Source of the DNA: Atriophallophorus winterbourni
Taxonomy: Eukaryota; Platyhelminthes; Trematoda; Plagiorchiida; Microphallidae
Direction of reading: 5' to 3'
NCBI GenBank assembly: GCA_013407085.1
Contig: JACCGJ010008713.1
Span: 1-64,000 of the forward strand
DNA: 64,000 bases
Both the position numbers and the translations under genes were made by a program. Positions 34,151-46,529 of this stretch are shown piece after piece; position 1 is the stretch's first letter; each line of letters opens with the position of its first letter. Under the pieces are notes generated by a model, which was not told the DNA's origin, searched no databases, and was given only the letters and a program-made list of their open reading frames with translations.

Positions 34151-36890
34151 AGATTGTACCACGTGAGTAGGTAAACTGTTCCACAATTGCACATTGCGAA
34201 CGGAAAATGCATATTTGCGGCAGTTCAACCTGCTATGCTGTTGGTAAAGTTTCGATTGGTGACTTCGCAGACGTATGTTGTGGGAAATGTGAAACAAACG
34301 ACCGCAAGGATGATTTGTTTGATTAAGCACTGTCCAAATGGATATTAGTGCTCCTCGTTTCCGTCTGTATTGAGCCGAATGCAAATTCAATAATTTAAGT
34401 CTCATTTCGTATGGATAATTAGATTGTCCCAGGACGAGTTTTGTCGCTCTGCGATGTGGAGTTTCTAATAGCAGAATAATTTTTTCAACCAAGGATCCAA
34501 TGCTGGTATAGCATATTCAACATGAGGACGGATGTACGTTGACATCAATTTGCAGGCAATATTGGGGTCAAACGAACCTAGGACTCGTCTGAGGAGACCC
34601 AGGTTGTTTTCAGCTTTACAGGCAGCCAGTCGACAGACATTGAGTTTCCTAAGTCTGATTGGATAATCACACCTAAATCTTTTTCGAAGGAGACGGGATT
34701 AAAAACCGTGTGAATAAAATCAACTGCAGACTGCGTAAAACTGCAAAGTGATTTAGATGCACTACACGAATGGTCAGTTAGAAATAAACTGCCGTTCAAT
34801 TTTCAAAAATGCAAGTTACTGCAAATCGGTAAGCCCTTTCAGTACGATTATCACTTTGGGCAAACGATTTTGAGCTAGACCGAATCGGAGAAAGATCTTG
34901 GAGTCTGGATATGTGGCAGCCTAAAGAACAGCGTGCATTGTGAGGTCATTTACAAGTGTGCTTCAAAACTTCTAGGTATGCTTCGACGTATCTTCAGAAC
35001 CTTTACGCCTGTAACGTTGCCAAGCATCATGAAGACCTACTTAATTCCCACAATGGAACATGCATCGCAAGCATGGACTCTGTGGATGAAAAAGGATATA
35101 TTCTTGCTTGACATGATATATCATCGTGCAACTAAACTCGTGCGTGGTTTTCGAGACCGTACATACGAGGAAAGGTTGGAAAAGCTAAAGCTCCCCACTC
35201 CCCTTCAACGTAGACTTCGAAGTGACGTTATCCTTACTTACAAAATATTGCATACTCCAGATCATCCACTCAAACATTTATTCAAATACCGTGAATCAGG
35301 AATTACACGTAGCCACTTAGCGGCACTACAAATTCCCCATTTCCGTATTAATAGTCGCCGATATTTCTATTCGGTACGTGTCTGTTTCCTGTGAAATGCC
35401 CTCCCCGAAGTAATTATCACCTCTCTCTGTATCCAAACATTCACTCGAACCTTGGACACTTATTTGTTACATAACGATTTGACGATGCCTGTGTATTGAC
35501 TCAGGGTAAGCATATCACTTGACTCCAGTGACATCGTATAATTGTTTTTTATACCTCTTATTGAACACATATTTACTATGATATGGTAATTGTGAAGCTA
35601 TGTGCCTTTTGTAACCATAAATTCTTGAATCTTGAATCTTGAATCTTGAAGATAATATTCTTTGCTGGACTTGCTGTTGAGAGACAATAGGCTGTATTTC
35701 GAAGCATTCAGGGGCATTTCGTTGTCTAGGGACCAAATGTGAATCATATCGAGATCCCGTTGCAGGTTCTGCGTGTCTTCTGTGGAGTTTATCTTGCGCT
35801 AAAGCTTTACGTCATCAGCGAACATGAGCACCGACGACTGCAATACAGTGAGCAAGTCGTTTATATATATATATATAATACAAAAGCAGTCCGAGGACTG
35901 ATCCTTGTGGGGCACCACGGGCAACTTTAATCGACTCGGATAGTTCGTTTTTGACTGTACATCTCACGAGATATCAACCATTGTTTAATCCATGCATGGA
36001 GTTTACCCTGTACTCCGTAGGTGAGTAGTTTTGACGAAAGTATTTCATGATTCACACAATCGAAGGCTTTTGAGAAATCGGTATAAGTTACGTCCACGGA
36101 GTTGCCGGCATCCAGTAGCTCAGACCAAGATTCTTTTGCTAATAGCAAGTTTGTCAGGTAGGATCGTTTTTTCCTTAATCCATGCTGTGCCTCGGAGATT
36201 AAATTATTAATCTCAAAGTGATTCCGTAAGGCATCAGCTATTATAGACTCCATTACTTCGGATAGCACTGCTAATAACGCTATCGGGCAATAGTTTAATG
36301 GATCATTTCTTTTGCCACCCTTGTAGATGGGACTAATCAGGGCAGTTTTCCAAGTTTCTGGTACAAAGCTCTGCTCGAACATCATCGTGAATACGTCAGA
36401 TGTCGGTATTGCCAACTCGGAAGATAGATTGTACAAAATGTTTGCGTGTATATTGTCTATACCGGGTGAGCCTGTTCTCTTCATCGTCATTAATTTTGCT
36501 TGAACAACGTAGGGGGGAAACTCCACCCCGTGAAGAATTGGCAAGCTGCAGCTGTCAGGGTTCAGGGGCTGCCCATGGGTCGACACTTGTGAGGTAACTG
36601 ATGCGAATTGTTGTCGGAAAACGTAAGCGCAATCTTTAAATGACCTTACTATTACAGTACCAGTGGCCAGTGGCGGTATTCCCATTTTAACCTTCCGTAG
36701 GTCGTCGACGTGTTTATATAATGCTTTGGGATTTATAATGAATGTTTCGACAAGACTGATTTGGTATTCTTTTATGTCTTTTCGAATAAGAGAGCCACAC
36801 TTATTTCGCAATAAGTTGTAGTAGCACCAAGTTACCCTAGACGGATCATCCAAGTATTCCAAATGAGCAAGTTGAGACAAGTTCAATGAT
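34151..36890 (-). pseudogene. CR1-like ORF2 split by another CR1
   Basis: One minus-strand RT in two pieces: 36890-35655 (linker, [25 protein letters not shown], a disrupted RT core with a TATATA expansion near 35865, then SKSSKEYYL) and 34705-34151 (EKDLGVIIQSDLG to VQLWNSLPTHVV). The pieces abut when the plus-strand CR1 at 34706-35654 is removed. It is the same subfamily as 28655-30016. Confidence 0.8.
34706..35654 (+). mobile_element. CR1-like 3' fragment inserted in an older CR1
   Basis: Plus-strand 5'-truncated copy starting at ADCVKLQSDLDALHEW in the RT, through the C-terminus to a stop at 35500, the stem-loop (35582-35618) and a perfect TTGAATC tandem tail at about 35625-35650. It is nearly identical over its length to the CR1 at 52370-54085. 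Confidence 0.85.
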
Positions 36891-39510
36891 ATAAGAATCG
36901 TTTAGATCCGTCAATAGAGTGAGCAATAAGATCCAAAAGTATACGAGCACAAATTTGTACGGCGGTAGCGAGAATCGAAGAGGTTGAGACTTGTATTACG
37001 ATCTTCGTATTGTTTGTGCTTTAAACCACGTACGAGCTTGGTGGTCCAACGATATATTCTCTGCAAGAGGCTGATGTCCTTCTGTAGCCAGGGTGATCAA
37101 GCCTGAACCGCATACTCCATGGTTGGCCTCAAGTACTAATTAATGATGCGATTAACAGTTTGCTTCGTGAAACGCGTTTTACCAGAAGCAGTACTCTTGA
37201 TGACTTTTCATAGACAGCTGTGGCGTTATGTGACGGTTTCAACGTGCTGCTCACACACACACACACCCAATTCCTTTTTCTTGTCAGTACTTTCAAGAAT
37301 ATGGGAACCGAGGGTGTAAGAGAACTCTAAATGTCTTCCAACAGTCAGTACCTTGCATTTTCTGGCATTGAAAGGTAGTTGAATTCTAACTGGCCAGTCC
37401 TGTAAGGCATCGAGGTCCAGCTGAAGCTCTCTGCAATCTTCAGTTGTGTGTACCTGTGTCCACAGCTTGATGTCATCCGCAAATAACAAGATTTTGCTGC
37501 GAACATGTATGGCTAAGTCGTTTACATAGATCAGGAAAAGAATTGGGCCAAGCACGGATCCCTGCGGCACTCCACTCTTTATTGCAATTGGTCGTGACAA
37601 AGCACCATCAAACCTTACTCGAATGACATGGTCACGGAAATAATCCTAAAAATTCTAGTAATGAACCATTGATGACGCATTGCTCCGTTTTTTGTAGTAA
37701 CAGACTGTGGTTGACATGATCGAATTCTTTGGACATATCAAGATAACAAGCGTGTATGGTGAGAACTTTATCTACAGCTTGTGTCCAGTCATTGAGGGCG
37801 AGCAGAAGGTTTGAAAGGCAAGAGTGTCTTTTTCTGAAGCCGTGTTGTTCGATTGCGAGCAAGCAATTGTCTTCCATGCTGACACTGTTTGCGACGATGC
37901 GCTGCATCAATTTAGAGATCACCGGTAGTAGTGTTACTGGTCTATAGTTGGATACTTCGGAACGGTTTCCTCTTTTGTTGATTGGGTTAATGATGCCATT
38001 CTTCAAATCATAGGGAACTACACTTTTTGTTAAAGAGAGGTTAAATAAGTAGGTCAGAGGCGTACACAAAGTAGAAGCACATTTTTTGAGTATCAGCGGG
38101 GTTATTTTGTCAGCTCCGGGAGATTTTTTGTGTTGAGATTTAGCAATGTGCGGAGGACATTGTCCGAGGTAATAGTTAGTTGTTGTAAAACGTTTTCAGG
38201 TGAGATTACGGGAGTTAAGGAAGAGATAACGGTGTTTCGTGGGCTGAACACGGTGGAGAAGAAATGGGCTAGAACTTCAGCAGATTGCGATGCTGTGGTT
38301 GTTATTCCATCACGTGTCTTTAGAGCGGCAACCCTTGGTTTCACCCTAGAACGGTTATTTATGATCTGATAGAGAATTTTGGCGTTTGATTCCATTTTGT
38401 TGAGTAAATGTTTTTGATAATTAAATTTGTCATCAACAACAAATTTTTTCACCTTATTTATCAGCAAACGGAATGTCTCCTAACTCTCAACAGTTGTATT
38501 GTGTCGATGAGCCCGCCATGCAGCATTTCGCTAAGTCAACCATTTTCGTGTATATCCATTTTTATGCACCTTTGGAACAACATGAGAGTGCATTTCAACT
38601 GAAAATTTAAGTTTGTTTATCATCCAATGCCACTAATCGTACACGTTATCTGACTTAAGACCAAGATCTGTGACATTCTTGAGAGTATTTTTAAGTTGTG
38701 AAAAGTCAATTTTTCTAAACACCTTGTTGATGTCACTTGTTCTGATTGCCCGGCAAATATATTCCAACGTAATAACTAAGTGGTCACTGAGTCCCATTGG
38801 AGCTTCATAAGTGAGACTTTCAATCACGTGCTCTTCATTTGTAAGTATCAAGTCCAAGATAGACGGCGTATCAGTACCACGAAATCGGGTATTGGTGAAA
38901 ATATGGTTGTAGAGTGGAATTTCTTCCAGCAACTATTGGTATAAAGCATTTAAGGAGTTTTCTGGATGAAATGAATTTCGGCAGATTAAAATCTCCGATC
39001 AGAAGAAGTCTGCCACGGTATCTGGTAGCCACTAAGCGTATATTTGCAAGTAATGCTGAATTGCAGGCGTCGTCGGCTGAGGGTGAACGGTAAATCACAA
39101 CCACTATGCCTTTTTCTCATGCTGTTACATACAGCGAACTTAGACATCGAGCAACGCGCCGTGCGGTCGCATTATTTTGAGCTCCTGATTATCAGGATAT
39201 ACTGTTCTTAAACTTACACTTACGTGGATATATTATACGTTGTTGGACTCCTCTCTAACTCAGCTTTCTGGATATACCACTCTCGTAGCGGAGTTCGATA
39301 ATACGAGCACACTGGGATTTATCGTGATTTTCCCATATTGGATCTACGCGTGCAACTCTGTTAATACTCTTCAAGTCCTCAAAGGGATTAACGTCATCGG
39401 AAAGATCTTATTCTTCGCCGTCGACTGGTCATACTTTCAACATCGTGCGATCAACTACCGAAGAGTATCACCGGATTAAATTCCGATTTTGCTCTTTTTC
39501 GGATGACCGG

Positions 39511-40729
39511 ATGACCCCGAAACGAAAACAAAGCGCACCGGGCTGCATTTTTTGCGGTTTGCCGAAAGTCGGTAAGTCCTAAGGCAAAGTCGAAAGTTCA
39601 TGCTAAATGCGACAAATCGCTGACCTCGGATTTAGTATCGATTATTGATGGAGATAATTTCCCTGGTGTTTGTTATGTTTGTCTGGTTTGCAAGGCCAAA
39701 TCAACACCGTCAGCCTCGGCGACGCGTCTAAATGGAATGGAATCCAGTATACAAAAACTAAATGAACTGATAATAAACGTCATAAAGACACCGTCGTTAC
39801 CCGTCGTTACTGCCGAAGAGCCGGTAGATAATCCATCATACTCAACTTTACCACCAAACCAATCTATGGAAAAGGTTGAATTGTTGCAGCACAGCACCCA
39901 GCAGAGTGTTAAAAGCGTCTTAAAGCCGAAAACGTTCACATCGAAGGCCCCATTAGCGAAAGTTGCCTCGAAAGGAATTTCTCTTAGTGTTATCTGCACC
40001 AACGTGCCAGAGTCGACTGAGACGTTATTTTCGAATAGACATCAGAATGATTTGGCTGAATGGTTGAAACTGTGCACTCGCATGAATCTCAAAGCGATCC
40101 ACCCGGTTTCGTTGATTCGCTTGAGTCGTCCTCCCAAAGCGCTACACCAAGATAAGCCGCGGTTGCTCAAGGTAGTAGTGCAAAATGAGAAGGATTTAGA
40201 AGATGAACTTCTGTCGACATACTTGCTACGAGACGGTGTGGAAAATACATCTCGTGTATTTGTTGATGTGCCCTGGTCGGAACGGGCAAAATCGCCACCG
40301 AAAGGTAACCAAAATAAAACAAACGATCGCAACAAGCGCACCCTTATTCTTTTAAATGTCCCAGAAGATGCCACCGGTTCAGATACAAAGTGTTAATCCA
40401 ACCACGACCTACAACAGTGGAGATTTATCAGTAATGCTATCCAAACCACCAATGTAACGGTTATCGATACGTTCCGAATCCCGCAGTCATCGAATTACGA
40501 AGGTATTGGTCCACGACCCCTTAAACTGACATTTTGACCACCACTATGGTGAACACCGTGGAAACAAAATCGATACAAAGTTCCACGAGAGATCAAAATT
40601 GTCAGTAAACACCTGAAAACCTGCTCTATCGTGGAAGTTGCCGGACCCGTTGGTACTGAGCACAGTGATGCCGGGACTCCTGCTCCAAAAAACGGATGTC
40701 GACCGACTCTATCGGAGTCGGTGATGTAA
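39511..40729 (+). pseudogene. CR1 ORF1 with N-terminal zinc-finger-like region
   Basis: Begins at ATG 39511. It has a Cys/His cluster (CIFC near 39556, HAKC near 39600, CYVCLVC near 39675) resembling the PHD-like finger described for some CR1 ORF1 proteins, interrupted by a frameshift near 39580. The conserved ORF1 core follows: LSVICTNVPES, RLLKVVVQNEKDLEDEL, DVPWSER, LILLNVPED (to 40396). Frameshifted remnants then run to a TAA at 40727-40729. The role would be RNA binding and packaging. Confidence 0.75.
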
Positions 40730-43609
40730 TATACCCATTAACACGAGGCCCACCATCTTTTACACGTACTCAACTTACCTGCTCAAATACTCATCATCCA
40801 ACACTTTTATCAAGATCTACCATCAAATGTTTATACACCAACGCACAATGCTTGATAAATAAGTTACCCGAACTAATCGAGCTTCGTCAAAAATATTCAC
40901 CACTCCTGATAGCCGTAACGGAAACTTGGTTCAATCAGCAATTAGTTGAGGAGGAAATTTCCATTCCAAACATGTTTCTTTTTCATCGTACTCGAATGGA
41001 TCGTGGAGGAGGAGGTGTTGCTATTTACTATGATCAACACCTCACGTTCAGAGAAATCACGGATAATGATTTGATACTGGAAGATACACTTTGGTGTTCA
41101 CTTGAATTAGCAACAGGTGAAAACTGTGTTGTTGGTGTGATTTACCGACCACCGTCAGCAGACGAAGCATACAATGCTAGTTTAATTGAGAAAACTCAGC
41201 TGGTTGTTTCCAGATATCAAAACAACGTCCTGATCATGGGTGACTTTAATCTCCCGAATTTACTAAAAAGCGAGATTCCACCGGTGAACTCTCTTGATCA
41301 TCTATTCTACAAAATGTTCAACGAACTTTCTTTATTCAACCACATCTCAAGCACCACTCGCTTCAGAGGCACAAACACACCGTCCATTCTCGATCTTGTT
41401 CTGACGAGCGAGGAAAATGTCATCGAGGATATCCGCTATGAAGCACCTCTTGGAAAGAGTGATCATGTAGTCATTGTTTTCGACTATATATCTGAAGCGA
41501 AAAGAGCAAGTGATGCTCAGAAGTTGATAAGAAAAATCGATACGGTTGCATTATTAATGTCTCTTCAAGAAGTCACCGACTGGGCACCGATTAGCACTGA
41601 TGTCCAACAATGCTGGTCATCGATACTTCAGAAAATCAACCGAAAAATAGAACTCCACTCAAAATATGTTTCAAAACAACTGAAAAAAGGATTCAAATTC
41701 GTGATCCGGAGTCGAACACGGAAATGGATAAAGGTGAGAAACTGTGCGTGGAGAAGCCACATACTGCATTCAACACCTGAATCTTGGGAATCTTACCGTT
41801 TGTTGAGAAACAAATTTACTAAACTTGTCCAGGAGGATAGAGAAAAGTATCAAATGAATCTGACGGATAAAATTGAACGAAATCCGAAGCTCCTCTTCCA
41901 GATCGTGAACAGAAAGGCCAGGGTAAAGCCAGGTGTTTGCGCTTTACTTACTGCGACTGGAACTACATCCACAGCTCTCGAAACCGCTAACGAACTCGCT
42001 CAATTTTACTCTAGAGTGTTTTACCCTAACGAGCGCGTATCCTACGATATACCTGCATTCAGGTCGCAGAATACAATACACGAAATCGTTGTGAAACCCG
42101 AGAGTGTCCTTATAAAGCTACGCGGGTTAAATACAAAAAATCCCCGGGTGCTGATGAAATAACACCATTCATCCTAAAGCAATGCGCCCATGCTCTATTC
42201 TCACCACTCTCTGACCTTTTCAACCTGTCCTTGAGTTGTAGCACGGTTGCTAATGACTGGAAATGTGGACTAATCACTCCGATATACAAAGGAGGGAACC
42301 GATCTGATGTGTCTAACTACAGACCAGTCACGTTGTTGCCAGTGGTCTCTAAAGTTCTCGAACGACTTGTGGCCGACGAGCTTATCGAACACTTGGAACA
42401 AAATAAGCTTCTTTCCATCGCACAGCACGGATTCAGGACAAGACACTCCTGTCTCACCAATCTTCTAATAACTCTTGATAATTGGACTCGAGTCGTGGAC
42501 GATGGATGCCCTATCCATGCTTGTTACTTGGACATGTCTAAAGCTTTTGATCGTGTTAACCACAGCATACTGCTACAAAAATTGGAGCAGCTCGGGGTAT
42601 GCGGCAGACTATTGGCCTGGATAAAGGATTACTTGACTGGTAGAGTTATAAGGGTTAGAGTTGATGGGGCACTATCCAGCCCAGTAGAAGTTACAAGTGG
42701 CGTAACTCAAGGCTCAATCTTGGGACCAATACTCTTCCTCGTGTACGCGAATGATATACCTGAAATCGTACGCAGCAAAATCATTTTATTTGCGGATGAC
42801 ATCAAAGGCAGGACTTGCATACGCACCATAGAAGATTGCCAAATTCTCCGAATAGATCTCGAAGCACTTCATAATTGTTCCTTGCGGAACTGCTTACCAT
42901 TCAACATCCAAAAATGTAAAATGTTGAGCGTCGGTAAATCATTCGAATTCACATACTCTCTGTGATCTCAGCATATTTCATGGGTTACTGAAGAGAAAGA
43001 CCTGGGCGTGTGGATTAGCAGTAACCTGAAGTCTTCACGGCACTGTTCTGTTGTATACAAAAAGTCCTGCCAAATCTTAGCATTGCTCAGAAGTATCTTT
43101 GGTCGTTTCTCAAAGCAGATACTCCCACGTATAATTAACACCTATATCAGACCAACAATGGAGTATGCTATTCAAGCATGTCCCCATGGTTACAAAAGGA
43201 CATGACCTTGCTGCAACGGGTATACCACCGCGCTACAAAACTGGTGACCGGGCTATACAACAGGCCATACGAGGAGCGGATTGCAACACTAAACCTCTTT
43301 GACTTTTCGTACCGTCGTCTCAGGGGTGACTTGATCCTGCTTTTCAACATTCTGCATACAGTGGATCACCCACTTGAACACCTGTTTCATCGGCAAGAAG
43401 CACGTGGTAGCAGATCGCATGGATACAAGTTAATTATTCCACACTCCAGATCAAATTGTCGAAGGTTTTTCTTTGCTGTCAGAGTCTGTTTTCTATGGAA
43501 CTCCCTGCCCCCACATATCATTTGCGCAACAAGCCTGAACATGTTCAAGGCTGAACTTGACAAGTATATGTTGACCAAACCCAACCTTGCACCTGAATAC
43601 ACGTGCTGA
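40696..43609 (+). pseudogene. CR1 ORF2: endonuclease-reverse transcriptase, few breaks
   Basis: ATG 40696 opens a 488-codon stretch with the AP endonuclease (YTNAQCLINKLPEL, VTETWF, VGVIYRPPSADEA, MGDFNLPNLL, GKSDHVVIVF). A frameshift near 42135, in an A-run before the SPGADEITP motif, leads to the RT (42231-42965: ITPIYKGGNRSD, CYLDMSKAFDRVNH, SGVTQGSILGP, LFADDIK). A TGA at 42963 and a frameshift near 43180 break the C-terminus (FCL-type VCFLWNSLPP, to 43609). All the expected catalytic motifs are present in order. Confidence 0.85.
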
Positions 43610-44790
43610 CTTTCCATGTGTATAAAACATTTGTGTTGTTTTTATGAATTCCCTATATCTTTAATCTGTGGTTACTGTAAAGTATTTACTTTTTGGACCA
43701 TTAAAACTTTGAATTACTTTGAATTACTTTGAACACCATAATGTTTCTTGCAGTTGCAAGTCGTCATCAGTGATCTTTTGGCAGAGCAATTTAGGAATGG
43801 GGAAAAGCTCAACACCACCTCCTCGAGTCAGCCGATCGCGAATAACTAGAGACATACCTTCAATGACAGCTTCATTGTCTGTTAAAGTTGGATCAAACCA
43901 TGTCTCAGTTACAGCAATCACGTCTGGTGAGTGTGTGGTAGTTAGTTCAGTCAATTCATGTAGTTTGTTTGTCAAGCATTGGGCATTCATATACAGTCGA
44001 TTTTCATAGCAAGGACGGTTCATGAGATAAACTTATCGGTACGGCTCAGCCTGAGTCGGTAGGTAGGTAATTTTCTTCGCCGACTCCGGTAGAGTCGGCC
44101 GAATTCCGTTTTTTCTGCTCAGTATTTGGACTTTAGGCATCAGCCTTGATATTATTAGTTTTGAGGCGTCTAGGAATAATTTTAATCTCTCGGGGAAATT
44201 TGTATCGAATTTGCTTCAAATTTTTAAGAACGGCAATAGCCATACTGTCTGTCAGCAGTGTCAATTTGAGTGGGCGCGGAGCTTTACCTTCTGATTTCGG
44301 TGATGTCGGGATCCTAAAGGTATTGATAACAGCTGTATTGTCCGTTTGTATAGCGTCACTAATAAATTTCCTTTGTTGTAAGTCGTGGTTGAAGTAACAC
44401 TTTGCAACTGGACTCTCCGCAGATTCAGGAACGTTTAGGATTATAAGACTACGACTGTCGCGCTCGTTTAATTTCCCAATGTTCCCGTTTACTGCTGAAA
44501 ATGTTATGTCAACAGAGATAAGTGGTGTGTTTTATTCACCGTCTTGCAGCAAGTATGCAGATCAAAGTTCATCTTCTAGTTCTTTTTCACTTTGCAACAC
44601 TACCTTGAGCAATCACGGTTTATCTTGGTGCGGCGCTTTGAGAGAACTAGTCAAGCGAGTCAGTGAAACCGGATTGAATGTTTTTATACTCATCAAAGTG
44701 CATAGTTCCGAGCATTTCGTTACGTCATGCTGCTGTCTAGTCGAAGCTATTGCCTCAGATGCCTCTGGCTCATTGGTATAGTTTATGGTT

Positions 44791-45194
44791 CATTCAACAC
44801 AAATTGTGGTTGTATAACTTCATCGCAACGTCAGTCAACTATTGCGTCAATGCTGATGTCACTAAGTCTTCTGTCGATGCCATTGCTTATGAATTAAAGA
44901 CGCTGAAAGCATCAGATGATTCCTGTGACGAGGCAATTAATCCATACTCGGTAATAACTTGGAACACCCTTTGTTTAACGCTGAATTGCGCGCAATGAGG
45001 TTTTGCCGCGTGAGTGTCAAGCGATTTCCAATTTACTGTTCAAAACACGTCACGCCAAATTGGATAATCGAACTTCATAGACTTTCGCCAAGTCGCCGAG
45101 CACATTGAGTTCAACACATATTCGACACCGAGCACAAAATGGTATCTTTTTATCACACCGAGACAAATAGATAAAATTTTTACCTAAATAAATG
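44791..45194. other. No recognised gene
   Basis: Follows the old CR1 ORF1. The open frame at 44750-44998 has no family signal. Nothing else seen. Confidence 0.4.
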
Positions 45195-45300
45195 GATGAT
45201 CATCCGAACACCTTGTTTTTTTATATTTTTTTCCTTGTACGAATATCATATGGTATTGTACAACTATTTGCTTTTTATACCATATATTCTTGAATCTTAT
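45195..45300 (+). repeat. Solo CR1 3' end
   Basis: Only the 3' UTR of a CR1: ATATGGTAT (45247) and ATACCATAT (45278) form a 9 bp outer stem, followed by TCTTGAATCTT. A further TTGAATCTTGAATCTTGG tail-like repeat lies at 45407-45424; the sequence between has no feature. Confidence 0.65.
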
Positions 45301-45424
45301 ATGTCAATCGAGATGGAATTCGGTTTATACCCTCTTGCTTCACAGGGAAAACACAAAAAAATATGTGTATACCACTCACACAAACACTCTTAATAACAAA
45401 CCGACTTGAATCTTGAATCTTGGG

Positions 45425-45683
45425 AGGACCCGCATAAAATCGCTATAACCAAAACGTGATTCCAGTCACCACTGTCTGATATTGAACTCCCTTTTCTCGA
45501 TAGGTATCCGTTTCGGTGTGACAGTTCAAGTGATAGTGTGGGAGTAGCAACCTCAGGGGAACAGTCATTCACGCGTACAATTATGAATGATGTGAATGTT
45601 CATCTACCTGATATATTTTAGTGCTCCAAGACTCTGATTTCAAGGAAGAATATATCATTGAAGAAATCCATTTTTCTTTGACA
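45425..45683. other. No recognised gene
   Basis: I see no supported coding or structural feature here, apart from the GCAAA target duplication at its right edge (45684-45688). Confidence 0.4.
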
Positions 45684-45688
45684 GCAAA

Positions 45689-46012
45689 TGTTGTGTTTTT
45701 GGAGCGAGTTCCGGCTGAAACAACACTCACGAAAGTGGGAGAAGAAGACTGACAGAGTGCTTCGTTTTATTTACAGCTCATTTATATATATATATATAAT
45801 ATATAGATATATATATATATATATAGAGAATATAGATATATATATATATATATATATATATAACCAACTACATACAACGAAAGTGAAGCCAAGCTAGTGA
45901 GACAAGCTGCTACATTGATTCAAATCGGCGAGCTATGTTCAATTGATTAAAATCGATCATTACTTCCAAAGCAGTGTGAGTTTTGACGTGCCTAGATTGA
46001 ACGACCTTGACA
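45689..46012 (-). repeat. 3' LTR of the Gypsy element
   Basis: 324 bp, against 250 bp for the other LTR. The extra length is mainly an expanded TA microsatellite at about 45783-45861. The ends are TGTTGTG and CTTGACA in plus-strand reading. Confidence 0.88.
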
Positions 46013-46022
46013 CCTTCCCCTG
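46013..46022 (-). other. Polypurine tract
   Basis: Minus-strand GCAGGGGAAGG immediately precedes the LTR start TGTCAAGG. This is the expected position and composition for the plus-strand primer of an LTR retrotransposon. Confidence 0.75.
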
Positions 46023-46046
46023 CAAAAAAGGACGTTCACTTTCGGT

Positions 46047-46529
46047 CTATGTACGCCTGGTTTCTTGGATTGATTTGAAATGGTTGAAACATTGTTCTTC
46101 TTCGTGTTGGGTATCTTCTTTCTGGTGTCTCGTCTGTGCGATGTTGTTCAGCAAGACGGTTGTCGACCCTTTGCCATTGTTCATCAGTGCTGATAGCTCC
46201 ATTTTGAGAAACATGCGGTGCCAACGCATGGAAATCGTTATACTGCTTTCGTGAAGCACGCGTTGCGTTTTTCTGTGAACCATTCGCCTAAGAGCCACGT
46301 GGACCACCTGTACCGCCTGATCTTGTGAAATGGCCGCGAATAAATTTGCTTTCTTTATAGTTTCGAGAACTGTTTTTGCGACGAATAACTTGCTGCCTGA
46401 GTGCTTGTTCATTACGAGCGTTGATTGTTCTTGGAAGCCTTGCAGCGTTTGAAAAGACTGCTTCGAGAGTTGTCTGCTTTGTAGAATCATTGTCACCTTG
46501 ATGCGATTCGTTCCAGATATCTTAACCAT
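46047..46529 (-). pseudogene. Remnant of the Gypsy pol C-terminus
   Basis: Minus-strand sequence between protease and the 3' LTR. One frame ends in RRYPTRRRTMFQPF, resembling the basic tail after the integrase in Gypsy pol proteins. The roughly 2.5 kb that would encode RT, RNase H and integrase is missing between about 46529 and this tail. The open frame itself is not a known protein. Confidence 0.55.

Larger units (their letters stand above)
39148..43732 (+). mobile_element. CR1-like LINE, near full length (about 4.6 kb)
   Basis: The most complete LINE in the window: a putative 5' UTR (about 39148-39510), ORF1 (from 39511), an ORF1/ORF2 overlap with hairpin (40696-40729), ORF2 (to 43609), and a 3' UTR with stem-loop (43670-43705) and a TTTGAATTAC tandem tail ending at 43732. 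It is inserted into an older minus-strand CR1. Each ORF has a few frameshifts or stops, so it is not active as written. Confidence 0.85.
36955..44790 (-). pseudogene. Old minus-strand CR1 split by a full-length CR1
   Basis: Two pieces of one element. The upper piece (44790-43733) holds ORF1 (44790-44120: KPRLLKVVLQSEKELEDEL, LIILNVPES) and the ORF2 start to LQETLWCS. The lower piece (about 39147-36955) continues with EKGIVVVIYRSPSADDA, IGDFNLP, RT ([45 protein letters not shown]) and part of the C-terminus. The 3' end is missing. The plus-strand CR1 at 39148-43732 lies exactly between the pieces. Confidence 0.8.
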
